Shown here: in pieces, positions 19,475 through 28,819 of the stretch
Position numbering within the stretch: position 1 is the first letter of the stretch
Layout: every line of letters begins with the position of its first letter
DNA from: Isohypsibius dastychi
Lineage: Eukaryota > Tardigrada > Eutardigrada > Parachela > Isohypsibiidae
Direction: 5' to 3'
Length of the DNA stretch: 30,498 nucleotides
Assembly (NCBI GenBank): GCA_034696485.1
Contig: JAQIWT010000161.1
Coordinates: forward strand, 1 to 30,498
Notes under the pieces: model-generated
Told to the model about the DNA's origin: nothing
The model's input: the letters and a program-made list of their open reading frames with translations, nothing else
Database searches by the model: none
Made by a program: the position numbers and the translations under genes

Positions 19475-20717
19475 TAAATAGTTAGCGCACCGGCCAACCA
19501 TCGAAGTTTTTTCTCCTGATTGTTGGAAGGGGTTGGACGACCCAAAATAGTGATGAGGTCTAGGGCCAGACTGACGACGACTGCGAAAGTGACATAAGTG
19601 ATCATGAATTCTCTCCAGCGCTCATCATCGATCCTAAGCTAGAAAACAAAAACATTTACAAAATCTGCGCTAGACTTTGAAGTGGCACAATGTATGTTAA
19701 GATCCAAATAGTATCACAGCGGCAGTTGCATCACTCAATCAAACAGATCCCAGTTCTGTGTGAGCCCCAGATTATGTGAATTATCTAGGTGGGGGGATAT
19801 TGTTTCTAGCCCCTTTGATCCCTCATATGACAAACTCCGATAAGAAAGAGTTAATTGTGAAGATTTTCCGGTGTTTCGCAGATTAACATATTCGTTTCTT
19901 GGCAAACTGTATGGTATCAATACAAACAAAAGGCAGAAAATCCCGCAGCTGTTTCGGAAAAGCTATCATCTTTTTGATCAAAAGGGTTCAGTGAATGTTG
20001 GTCACCCCTACCCTGGCACTAAGCACTCACCTCGAACAAGTGAAGTAAAGTGATACCAGAAGGTGGTCCAAGTATGCTGACTGCGACTGCGAACAGCACA
20101 ATGAGTTCATTTTTTCCGCTGTGACGATAAGCAATACTGTGTAGAAGGTGGATTAATAGCCAGGCGAAGATTGTTCCACAGAGTAAGATGTCGGCAATGC
20201 ATATTGTGATTTTCTGAAGGTGCTTTGACCGGTTGTCAGCGAGGAGAATATAAAATTTCATTAACTGCATAATGAGGCCGACAACCGACCAGATGATAAA
20301 TTGAATTACGTATAAATAGGATAACGCCCGAGTATGAACGCTGTCCAGGATATTCCGAAGGACATCTGAAAGTAATGAAACCGATGATCAGAGAACAGAG
20401 CAAGTGAATCGGACTTATGTGTCCGGAAAATAAGAAAATTGTGGTTTATACTAAGCGTTACAAAATCATTACTAACTCCAGGAACTGCAAGTCATCCCCA
20501 TGGAAGTAACAGTAAACACAATGTATTCCAGGATCACAACGTTTGCTTCAGTGACTAGCCCACAAAAAAGTTCGGTCGCGTTCGACATTCTACTAAAAAA
20601 ACTTCCCAAAGGATGACAGAGATCGGCTAATTGAACTCACCGTCTTTATGTACTGACGGATCACCTGACTCGATATCCTTTTGTATGCAGTCGGCGAACC
20701 TATCTAACAAACTCCTT
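19432..20717 (-). CDS. Multi-pass membrane protein, chemoreceptor-like
   Basis: Four minus-strand exons can be traced: 20717-20641 (RFADCIQKDIESGDPSVHKD), 20592-20477 (TELFCGLVTEANVVILEY), 20365-20031 and 19638-19432. The joins 20477/20365 and 20031/19638 keep phase; the first join is off by one base, so either a splice choice is wrong or the gene is damaged. Hydrophobic segments occur at YVIQFIIWSVVGLIMQ, ICIADILLCGTIFAWLLIHL, LIVLFAVAVSILG and FMITYVTFAVVVSLALD, giving at least four to five membrane spans. Overall layout, with a TY motif in the last span, is like invertebrate gustatory receptors, but I cannot confirm the family. The N-terminal exons are not found. The last exon reads into the 3' end of the Gypsy remnant before its stop, so the true C-terminus may have been replaced by the insertion. 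Confidence 0.5.
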
Positions 20718-20971
20718 CTACATTATTTGACTTTTCTCTCTCACTGAAAAAATGGGTTCGTGTTCAATGGATTTCTCCTGACTGGTTTCTAAGGCTCTTT
20801 TTCCGTCCCATCTAAATCAATGTACATTGTTAGTACGTATGAATGAGGTCATTTTTTTGACGTCTCCTATTTCATTCACGGGCCAATTTTTTTCTGCTCA
20901 CTCTTTATTTATCTTGTGTTGATGAACATGTTCCCGGCGATCATTAACGGAACCTGCACTTCCGTCAAAAC

Positions 20972-21078
20972 TTGGGAGGACGCGATTCAACGGGTTCTAA
21001 AAGTGGAGGTTGGAGGTGTAGGTTATTTTTAGCTTGGATCAACCTACACGCTTCGAGCCACCTTTCAAGTGCGATTCG
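20972..21078. repeat. MITE family A, copy 2
   Basis: The left arm is intact: TTGGGAGGACGCGATT, then TTCTAAAAGTGGAGGTTGGA and GTGTAGGTT. The loop TTTTTAGCTTGGATCAACC matches the reverse complement of copy 3. The right arm (CTACACGCTTCGAGCCACC) is strongly mutated beyond the first 10 bases. Confidence 0.7.
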
Positions 21079-21162
21079 GCAGAATTCCAAATTCATATTT
21101 TCGCTTCTCCTCTGATTAATTCACTTGACTTCTCATCTTTTGCATCTCATATTTCTTCTGGA

Positions 21163-22339
21163 ATGGATTCCGAAATTGAAACTGATGAGTTTTTGAGCGA
21201 CACGCTGCTGCAGACTTGTTAATATTCTTCTGTCATTCTAGAGTCAGAGCAGTTGATTGTTCGGACGAGATAGCCCCGAGAGAGAAATTCCGCAGTTTTA
21301 AATGCTGATTATGAACTGATCCGTCGCACTGATTCCTTGAAGCCGTATGAAAGCGGAGGCAAAACTTTGGAAATCTTCGCATCGATTGCCTTTCAAGTCA
21401 ACAAAGAACTTAAGCTGACAAAAGGAAAGGAGAGGACTGGAAAATATTGCGCTGATCGAATGTGAGAGTTGTTGAGAATTCATCGGGCCAAGCACTTCAA
21501 AGTCGAAGGCAGTGGCTCCAAAGCAGCAGATATGCAGACCGAGGCTGGAAAGCAGATGGCTGACTGGTTGGATGATGAGTCACAGGATGTAGCGAAAGTG
21601 TCGAATGCTGCGCAGAAAAAGAAGGTCCAGGATGAGATGGTTTTCGAAAATCAGCTTCAGCAAGCAGCGTTACTAACTTTAAGCCAAACCAAAGGGAAGA
21701 AGCGCAACAGCACTTCGAATGGAAAGATCCGCATGCCGTATTATTCGAAGAATAAGAAACTTTGCTTATTTTCCGTCTTGCCCATCGTGACTTCCGGTTG
21801 AATACCCGAATGCCTTCTACCAGATGTTTTTTTACAGTTGAGCGTGAAGAGGCACAACAACGTAGAGAAGTAGTATTCACTCCCAGAAAAAGCCCTAGAA
21901 TCGCAACCTAGACCAAAACTCCATCTGCATCAAGTCCGACTTCCGGTTCGAAAATTCCGAATTAATCTGCAAAGAATAAAACGCCAAGAAAATTCACACT
22001 CCACGGCGACTCACTTCAGCCGCTGTGACCAAGATAAAAAAAAAGGATCAGGGAGATATAATTCAGAGAAGGATCTCAGCTGAATCGGAGTGGAGAAAAG
22101 AAGATCGTGAGATTCGCAAAATGGAACTGGATGTGTGAACCAAGGAGATCGAATTTGAGGCTCAGTATCAGGATTTGGACCGATAATATCAGCGCGAAAA
22201 AGACGAGCGTGAAGAAAAATTTCGTCGCGAACAAGCCGAATTGGAGCGTAAGGAGATACAACGCCAACATGAATTTACTATGACATTGCTAGCTTCTTTT
22301 ACTGAGAAAACTGATAAGTTCCTTTTGTTTTCTCGTTAG
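21163..22339 (+). pseudogene. SANT/Myb-like plus coiled-coil protein, decayed
   Basis: A possible start at 21163 gives MDSEIETDEFLSDTLLQTC. The frame from 21301 contains LTKGKERTGKYCADRM, a TGA (21463-21465), then ELLRIHRAKHFKVEGSGSK and EAGKQMADWLDDESQDV. The spacing of T-G-x-x-C-A-D-R, the helix and the acidic follow-up resemble Myb/SANT-like DNA-binding domains of genes and of transposon companion proteins. Later frames (about 21837-21905 and 22075-22339) give EEAQQRREVVFTPRKSPRI and a highly charged heptad-like helix (REKDEREEKFRREQAELER), interrupted by TGA (22136) and TAA (22184). Function would be DNA binding with dimerisation; this copy is not intact. Confidence 0.5.
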
Positions 22340-23341
22340 TGTTTATTCAGATAGATATACTTCGCAAGTTGGTGGAACGCAGTCAAAGTACGTTGTCGTG
22401 TTGCTTCCGTACAAACAAGTGTGCAAATTAGCCAAAATCGTTGCTAGATTCCGACTGGTTGGAGCAAAAGCTTTTTCGAATCTCCATCACGCAGAACCTA
22501 AATGAACCGGACGTTTTTCCAAATGTCCATTCAACGGTAATTCGCAAAGGAATCATTGCTTTGTTTGATCTGACTTGACAACGAAGAGAGTCCGTTTATA
22601 TGCCTGATCTCCATAAACCATGTACCGATCCACCATATGTCAAATTTCTCATTAAACGCCTGAATTCTTACCGATAGGTCAGACAACCGAGCCATTCCTG
22701 AATCATGAATTTTTCAGCAAAATAGTGAATCCAGAATCAACATGATTCGATTTGGAGCCGACAGCCCTGTGCTTTTGAAGAATGGAACTTCTTATAATTG
22801 AAGGCTTGTTTCTGCAGCATTCCACCAGTCGGCCCGAGAAATGAAAAACCTGAAATTTATTTAAGTATGTACCGCGTAGCGCTACGCTTCTACTGGTACA
22901 GGCTTCGTTTGCTGCGTTCGAGCTCCGCAATTCTACGGCAGAAAGTAATATCCAGGCTGAATCACAGTGAGAAAGTGGTATTTTGACAAATTTTCGAGGT
23001 TTTTTGACTCTGTTCCGTTACCATGACAACCGGAAGCTAAAGACATTCCATTTCCGGTCTCCAGAAGTGACATTGACCAACAATGCGGTCGGATATTCAA
23101 TGGATTTCCCATAGGTGGGCCGGAAACTCATTCACATCCGGCTGTTTCTCAGTCACGTGACGAGTTTTTTGGCTTACGTTGTGGTCCAATTCCAATTCAT
23201 GAATTATTTTTTGCAGTCACATCTGTTTCGAAGGTCGCGAGGTTTGTGGTATGGGTCTCTATGTTAGAATATTGATAAATCGTTGGTGAGAAGGCTCACG
23301 TGATAAATTGCGCGTCAGTAACCGACGTTTACCGAGGTTTA
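22340..23341. other. No clear gene
   Basis: Short open runs such as INMIRFGADSPVLLKNGT (about 22738-22791) are not recognised. A 14-bp perfect palindrome GCGTAGCGCTACGC lies at 22874-22887. Confidence 0.35.
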
Positions 23342-23364
23342 GGGGTCGACCTTCGGTCGACCCC
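23342..23364. repeat. Perfect 10-bp hairpin with TTC loop
   Basis: GGGGTCGACC, TTC, GGTCGACCCC form a perfect stem; the flanks GGTTTA and TAAGTTC extend the symmetry imperfectly. It lies just past the 3' end of the Harbinger fragment and may mark an element terminus. Confidence 0.5.
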
Positions 23365-23519
23365 CGAACCTAAGTTCACATTTCTCCACTCCTTTTTGCC
23401 GTTCCAGCTGGTAGAATCGGTCCCGTTGCATTCTTCAGCACGTACCAGCTGAAACCCTTTGTTGGGATATAACTGTCAAAAATTTGAAAAATCAGTCCAG
23501 AATTACACGACAAACTCAC

Positions 23520-24033
23520 CGTGCTATACGATCAAGCGTTACATCTAGAAATCTAAAGCAATGCGGAAACAGGTTACCTTTTGTGCGATTCCGTTCGGCG
23601 AAATTGGCGAATGTTTCCTCTGTCAACCATGGTCTGTCGAAGGTCTGAAGGACATGTCGGAAGTTCGTGAATATTTGCTGAATTCCCCACGCAAAAATCC
23701 GGTTTATCGCGCTTTTCTCTCTTCCGAATATTTCCACCAGATCGTGTCCTCGGCCTTTTGCTGCAAGTCTCCGTAAAACGATACAAATAGCTCTGTACCC
23801 GGTACACTGACCCAATTTTGCAGCACAATTCTCTTGGGAAAACGCAGATTATCAGCCAACTTCGGAATGTCCTTCTTTTTGAAACGGAATTTCAGCAGGC
23901 AATCGCGAGCAGTGATATTACGAAGCCGGAACTGACGTCTTTCTTGGTACCCTTTTGAACGATTTCGTGACAAAATAACATAATCAATATCATCAATGAA
24001 TCCAGAAAACAAAGCATCTTGAAGGGAATCCAT
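23520..24033 (-). pseudogene. Harbinger (PIF) transposase N-terminal exon, frameshifted
   Basis: The minus-strand frame from 24033 reads FRFKKKDIPKLADNLRFP then QNWVSVPGTEL, matching the N-terminal helix region of Harbinger/HARBI1 nucleases. One base is lost or gained near 23780-23795, and the next frame continues CIVLRRLAAKGRGHDL, FGREKSAINRIFAWGIQQ and RPWLTEETFANFAERN, ending CFRFLDVTLDRIAR. That last motif corresponds to GFIDGT..., which carries the first catalytic aspartate. A GTGAGT donor follows at once (23519), and an acceptor at 23473 starts a short open stretch with no clear match. The remaining DDE residues are absent, so the copy is dead. The family A MITE lies 33 bp upstream of its start. 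Confidence 0.75.
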
Positions 24034-24065
24034 CGTGAAAGAGAAAACAAGTTTTAACCAGCTGC

Positions 24066-24172
24066 AAATCGCGTCCTCTGGTGTGAGTTAACCGGTGTAG
24101 GTTGATTTAAGCTAAAAATAACCTACACCTCCAACGTCCACTTTTAGAACCCGCTAAATCGCGTCCTCCCAA
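24066..24172. repeat. MITE family A, copy 3, rearranged
   Basis: Intact right half: loop GATTTAAGCTAAAAATAACC, arm CCACTTTTAGAACCCGCTAA and end ATCGCGTCCTCCCAA at 24172. The left arm is replaced: after an isolated end fragment AAATCGCGTCCTC (24066-24078), in the same orientation as the right end, sequence joins directly to GGTGTAGGTTGATTTAAGC. This looks like a truncated copy next to another copy's end. Confidence 0.65.
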
Positions 24173-25271
24173 CTGATCTTCGTGCCAAACGGACCAAATC
24201 CCAGGTTGCTGATTACGTTAAAAAAGCAATTGATAAAGTTCCCAAGACACTCCATATTCGAAATCTCTAGAGAACGGAACTGTCCAAAATATTGTTTTAA
24301 CTCTTAGATGACTGAGCGAGCCTTTTCGGCTCTACTCTTTGGCAACAAAATCGTCGCGCGCGTACCAAGGTGAAAGTAAAGATTTCCTTAAAACTCAGTG
24401 TCTGATTTCAGACAAAGTAACTTTTGTCTTTTGAATTTTCGATATCGGATGGTTGCTTAATTATCTTGGGCACAGAGCCGAAAGGGCTCTGTAAAATTTG
24501 GTCTTGCGTGATCTGCAATAACTTGGCCCTGAATTTGATGAAACAAATCTGAACGGTACAGTCTGTTCACAATCCAATTTTCTTCTCGACTAAAGCGTTT
24601 TTAGTATTTCTTGCGCAAAACGGCACCAACAAAGGTGATTCAAAAAGAGGCGATCGATCAAAGGTTTATTACGGGCAACTGACTATCGCTTGAAGCGGAC
24701 AGACCAAGCAACGGGTTGGGCACTGCCTCTCAATCGCTTTTTATATGACTGCCTATTGGAGGGCGCTTTTTATTGAGCCAGTAAGACCAGGTGGAGCCGA
24801 AAAGGCGCTGGTAAGTCACAACAGGAGCAGTGGATATTCTCTAATGCTCTTGGTCACAATCGGTCAAGATATCACACAGTTACTGAAGAGTTAAAGCAGC
24901 GAAACAACCGAAAGTGTAGCAGGTGATTTGAGAAGCTGGAGATACATGTACATGTATACGTAGGAACAGATAGGAGCGTTGTCTGTTGGAAGTGGCGCTG
25001 CGAACGCCAACGAGAACGAACCGGTGAATTCGGACAGTAAAATGAGAAATGACCACAAATTTCGTTCAAAATCAGTTTACAGATTTTATCAAGTGACGAT
25101 TTATTGGAGCATTTTCGGAAATCAAATCGCCCAACAAACCTTCAGTGACTTGATATCGTTCATTCATGCACCTGGGATGAAAAACAATATGTTGAAGTCA
25201 TTCTAAGATTGAATAGTGATTTCCTCAAAATAAAGTGCGTATTGGTAAGCATGGTCATAAATTCTCGGACA
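24173..25271. other. Non-coding stretch with GC hairpins
   Basis: A short frame SQVADYVKKAIDKVPKTL follows the MITE (24173-24270) without recognised homology. Hairpins sit at 24318-24332 (GAGCC/GGCTC, loop TTTTC) and 24472-24492 (ACAGAGCC/GGCTCTGT, loop GAAAG), and a weaker GCC-GAAAA-GGC is near 24795. Another palindrome, ATACATGTACATGTAT, lies at 24942-24957. No gene is supported. Confidence 0.4.
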
Positions 25272-25358
25272 CGTCTCCGCCAAAAAGAAGTCCTCACTTG
25301 GGCTTGCCCGCTCAGTCATTCGATAGGGCGAAATGAGGACTTCTTTTTGGCGGAGAAG
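25272..25358. repeat. Palindromic MITE, family B (87 bp)
   Basis: Ends read CGTCTCCGCCAAAAAGAAGT inwards on both arms with one end change (CTTCTCCGCC). TA follows the right end (25359-25360); the left flank is CA, probably a decayed TA. It is the closest relative of 5955-6041, in inverted orientation, and sits 67 bp from the Ginger-like element. Confidence 0.8.
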
Positions 25359-25425
25359 TACAAAGGATTCATCCGTCGCATTAAAGTCATCATTGTGAAA
25401 AACCAACAGGTAAGAAATGTGCCGG

Positions 25426-25610
25426 AAAATTTGTTACCCTATTGGCGTGTTACTCAGGGTAACAATGTTTAGCCAACAAATTCTTTGTTACCCAAAATGT
25501 GTTACCCTTCCTGATATGTATCCCCAAGTTCAATATAGCTTTCATGTGATCACCGGTCATCTCAACCTAGACTTTGACTCGACTTCAAGCTGAGCCTTCC
25601 ACGATGCATG
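25426..25610 (+). repeat. Left terminal inverted repeat
   Basis: The outer 83 bp (ending near 25508) carry GTTACC words in both directions and match the reverse complement of 28921-29006 closely. The inner part, CATGTGATCACCGGTCATCT at about 25543-25562, matches the right side at 28865-28900. Total paired length is about 180 bp with gaps. Confidence 0.7.
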
Positions 25611-26374
25611 AAAACTGTGGGGGCGGAATCAACCTGAAGTTTTTTAGACACATTGTTTCGAATACAAGATATTTCTTTGCTGTCGCACTTTTTGTCAGCC
25701 TGTTTGGGTTTAACACTTGTGGTAACGGACTTTGGGCAACAAATATTTCATTAGCAAACTGGTGTTAAACCTTCTTCACAATGCAGGTTAAGCCCGAGAA
25801 TGTCAGCATTTCTTACAGAGGAAACGAAGGTTAAGAGAGCAAACCGGTAATCATAATTCGTAATTGAATTGAAAAGGATTCAATTCCCCACTGACGTCTG
25901 CACCTAGAGCTCGTGTAAGTGGGTGGTCGGGTGGGCATGTCATAGACTACGTCACAGCTCCTTCTTCTTTAATGTTGCCGCTTTTGTTTACGTTTTGAAA
26001 CTTAGTGAAGGTAATTTTCTAGTGATACATTCCGGAATATTCATCCCTCGAGGCCACGTTGCAGCCTGTACCTGAACGAGTGTACAAAAAAGAACTGGAC
26101 CACGTTGCAATCCGGCTCTATTTGGCGAACCATACCCACATCTCGCGTTTGGGCGGTCCAGCATTTAAGTCACCGCGAAATATAGTTGCGAAACAAGCAA
26201 AATCCATGTTTCTCGAGAAGTAGAAATTGTTCGTCGTTCACGGGGGGAAAACCTGCGGTACCTTGAGGAAGACTCTGAGAGAGAAAAGCTTTTGCGTTCG
26301 ACTCATTGGTAAGTTCTTCTTAAAAGACACCATTTTTCACAGTGCAGGGTTTATTTGCAGCCAGTGGGGGCATA

Positions 26375-27048
26375 CACCATCCCCTGGTTATATGGTACAA
26401 GTTTGGCAGTCCCATATAGCGAGTTACAACAAATCCCATGAAGCGAGGGCTACTGTCGTCGTCGCCAAATTCGACAGGTGACCTCTCGATTTTTTGACCT
26501 TGTAGAAGGACAAATAGACCGTCCACCGAGTTTTATGTATGTTTAACTAGTTTCAGAATATATTTTAACCTGGAATCGAAAAACTGGTGTTGTCTCGATT
26601 TCGACTGCGGAGGCATGATTTCATCGGAAGTATCTTCCAGTGGTTTTCCATGAAATACGTAAGTAAGCCACTGAATAAGTATTTATTAAGTAAGAAAGAA
26701 GAAGAAAAACGCAAATTGGAGCAGATGATATCGATTCTTGTTCGGTTTTGATCAGTGGTGGATTAGGGAAGTTTTCAGTGGGGGTGGGGGGAGGGAGGTT
26801 CTGAAAATAAGAAATGCTCCGAAAATCTCCCCCCCCCCCCCCGCAAATCCACCACTGGTTTTGATATCACAACAAAACCAGTGATGGGCGCTGAGTCAAA
26901 ATTCTAGGGTGTTTGCGTCCCATGTAGCAAAAATCCCCTGTTTAGACTAAATTACGGACCCTCCGTCAGTTAGCTGCTATACGTCACATTTACGAAACGA
27001 TTTTGAAAGTCCCATATACCAAGAATCCCATATAACCAGGGGATGGTG
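26375..27048. mobile_element. TA-flanked inverted-repeat element in the transposase intron
   Basis: Ends CACCATCCCCTGGTTATATG and its exact inverse (27028-27048) give perfect 21-bp arms. TA lies directly outside both (26373-26374 and 27049-27050). Taking it out together with one TA leaves an intron of 72 bp, the same size class as the other introns of this gene (45-63 bp). No transposase frame is seen inside, so it is a non-autonomous Tc1/mariner-like element. Confidence 0.7.
26753..26857. mobile_element. hAT-type MITE with 8-bp target duplication
   Basis: Ends CAGTGGTGGATT and AATCCACCACTG are exact inverse 12-mers of hAT type. They are flanked by a perfect 8-bp repeat GTTTTGAT (26745-26752 and 26858-26865), the target size of hAT transposons. 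The interior is G-rich on the left and has a 14-base C run on the right, so it can fold back fully. It is nested inside 26375-27048. Confidence 0.9.
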
Positions 27049-28819
27049 TATTGCAGGAGACAAAATGCTGAAAAAAATTACCGAAGCTCACTACTGGCGA
27101 TCAGTGCGGGAAGACCTTGAAGATTTTGTGAGTCATACTGCTGTATTGTATTTGTGCACTGAACAACTGTGAATGGTTCCGCAGTTACGAAAATGTATGG
27201 TCTGTCAGCAACAGGGAAAACAGGTGCACAAGGTTTGCAAAACCTCGAAGCAGTTTCCTGTTTTGTCCGGTGTTTGGTCGGTCGTTGCAATTGACACAAT
27301 TGGACCTCCTCATGCAACTGCATAGGGGTATAGATGGTTGCTGGTTTTGGTAGACATACGATCAAGATGGGTTGAAGCGGTTGCCATGAAACAACGTGAT
27401 GCCCACACAGTTGCTGCTGCGCTGTATGAAGTTTATTGCCGCAACGGTTGCCCTGACCGAATATTGACTGATAACGGTGGAGAATTTGTCAACAACGTAA
27501 GAACCATTTCAGGATTTTAAGATTTCATGGTACAGTAACAGAAACATTGCGATTTGCATCTGAACCATTGCATGAACGAGCTGTTATGCCTTCGTCACAC
27601 AAGGACCTCAGCATACTGTCCACGAACGAATGGAATGTGTGAAAGAATGAATGGCACCGCTCAGAGGTAGACATTAATATTCAAAAACCATATCCATATC
27701 AGAAGAGTCAATGTTATTCAGTTTTCCAGACAGTTGCGGGTCAAGTTGGCTGAAAAAGCAGGTCACTGGAATCAGCATTCAAACGAGTGCCTCATGGAAA
27801 TCCGAAACCGTATCAGTCGACCGACCGGATACAAACCTCATCAGTTGTTTCACAAGTTCAAATTTCTGATGTGGCCTCCGACTGCCCTAAACGAGGAGGA
27901 TGTTCTCATGCCAATGATGCAGTATGACGCGGATGAAATTGACCGTATGATCGATGACGGCAACAGAGTGCTCATGGAAAAAATTCGGCGAAGTGGCTTG
28001 TTTGCTCCATCAGAAGGTGACCTCAAACATGAAAAAGGAACAAAACCTTAAAAAGAAATGCTTTGAAAAGCATCATATTGGAAAAGGCGAAGTTTTGAAA
28101 CCAGGTATTTTGCTCTAATTGTTTTCTCCGTATTGTCATGAAACCGACCATGATTGATCACTGGAGACCTCTTTTGGTTCCGAGACAGTCAACGTGGACA
28201 CAAGTTCACGTCTAGGGATTCAGCTGGATGGGTTGGTTTGGTGAAGTTGTACAAGGTCCGATCCAGTGACACTCAAGTGCAGTACGGAAAAGTGAAGTTG
28301 TATGTGAAGAACGAGAATTTGCGTACATGCGGTTTGCCAGTTTTCCGATGTGCTGCGCTACCGTGTTTTTTTTCAGACAATGCGCGAATATCTTCTGAAA
28401 TCACTGACGGATGGTCAATTCAAGGGATATTTTCCACTCACTGGATCTCGACCCGGTCGCATCATGCCACGTCGGCGAGAAACTGCTGCCATACAATGCT
28501 TTTGCCGCATGCCATTGATCCGCGGGTTGAAATCAGTGGTTGTCTGCGAATGTGGTCGTGCTGGATGCTGTCGCGTTTACCATCGGTCTTGTATCGGTCC
28601 TGTTGGATGAAGTCTCGAGAATCGGACATGCCAAATTGGCACACTCTCTGGGAAAATGAGAGAGTACGAAGCGATCAACACTAAAATTGACTGAAACAAA
28701 TCTCACAGTATTCTTTTGCATCTTCAGCACCTCGGCATGAGATTTCTAAAGTGCAGCCAGAAATGAATGTTGAGTACTGGAACGAACTTCCTCTAAAATT
28801 GCATGTCTTTTATCTGCCT

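Larger units (their letters stand above)
26026..28690 (+). pseudogene. Spliced Gypsy-type integrase transposase with PHD-like tail
   Basis: The enzyme would cut and join the transposon ends. Exons that keep phase: 26026-26308, 27057-27127, 27185-27496, 27542-27666, 27730-28104 and from 28167. The first has IRLYLANHTHIS and KSMFLEK, a TAG (26221-26223), then KLFVVHGGK. Next come the zinc finger half KMLKKITEAHYWRSV and RKCMVCQQQ; the core with D (VVAIDTIGPP, 27293), TAG 27323-27325, D (ILTDNGGEF, 27470) and E (NGMCERMNG, 27641), so all three catalytic residues remain; the tail GYKPHQLFHKF; a frameshift near 28020-28045; KGEVLKP spliced to DLFWFRDSQRG; and a degenerate GPY region (WVGLVKLYKV). 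A last frame, 28350-28610, encodes CFCRMP, VVCECGRAGCCRVYHRSC, a PHD-like C-x-C..C..C..H-x2-C. A shifted frame then gives MPNWHTLWE, resembling the W-x-C-x-x-C end. How the last exon joins is unresolved. A domesticated integrase was considered, but the inverted repeats favour a transposon. Confidence 0.75.

Noticed and set aside
24318-24332. Histone-type 3' stem-loop
   Set aside because: The stem is five pairs with a five-base loop and lacks the conserved 6-bp stem, 4-base loop and flanks; no histone frame precedes it.
25574-25768. 64-codon ORF with a hydrophobic stretch
   Set aside because: It lies in the subterminal part of the Ginger-like element, with no splice or homology support.
26876-26888. 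CAGTGATGGGCGC, another hAT-like end
   Set aside because: No matching second end or flanking duplication; it lies just outside the confirmed hAT MITE.
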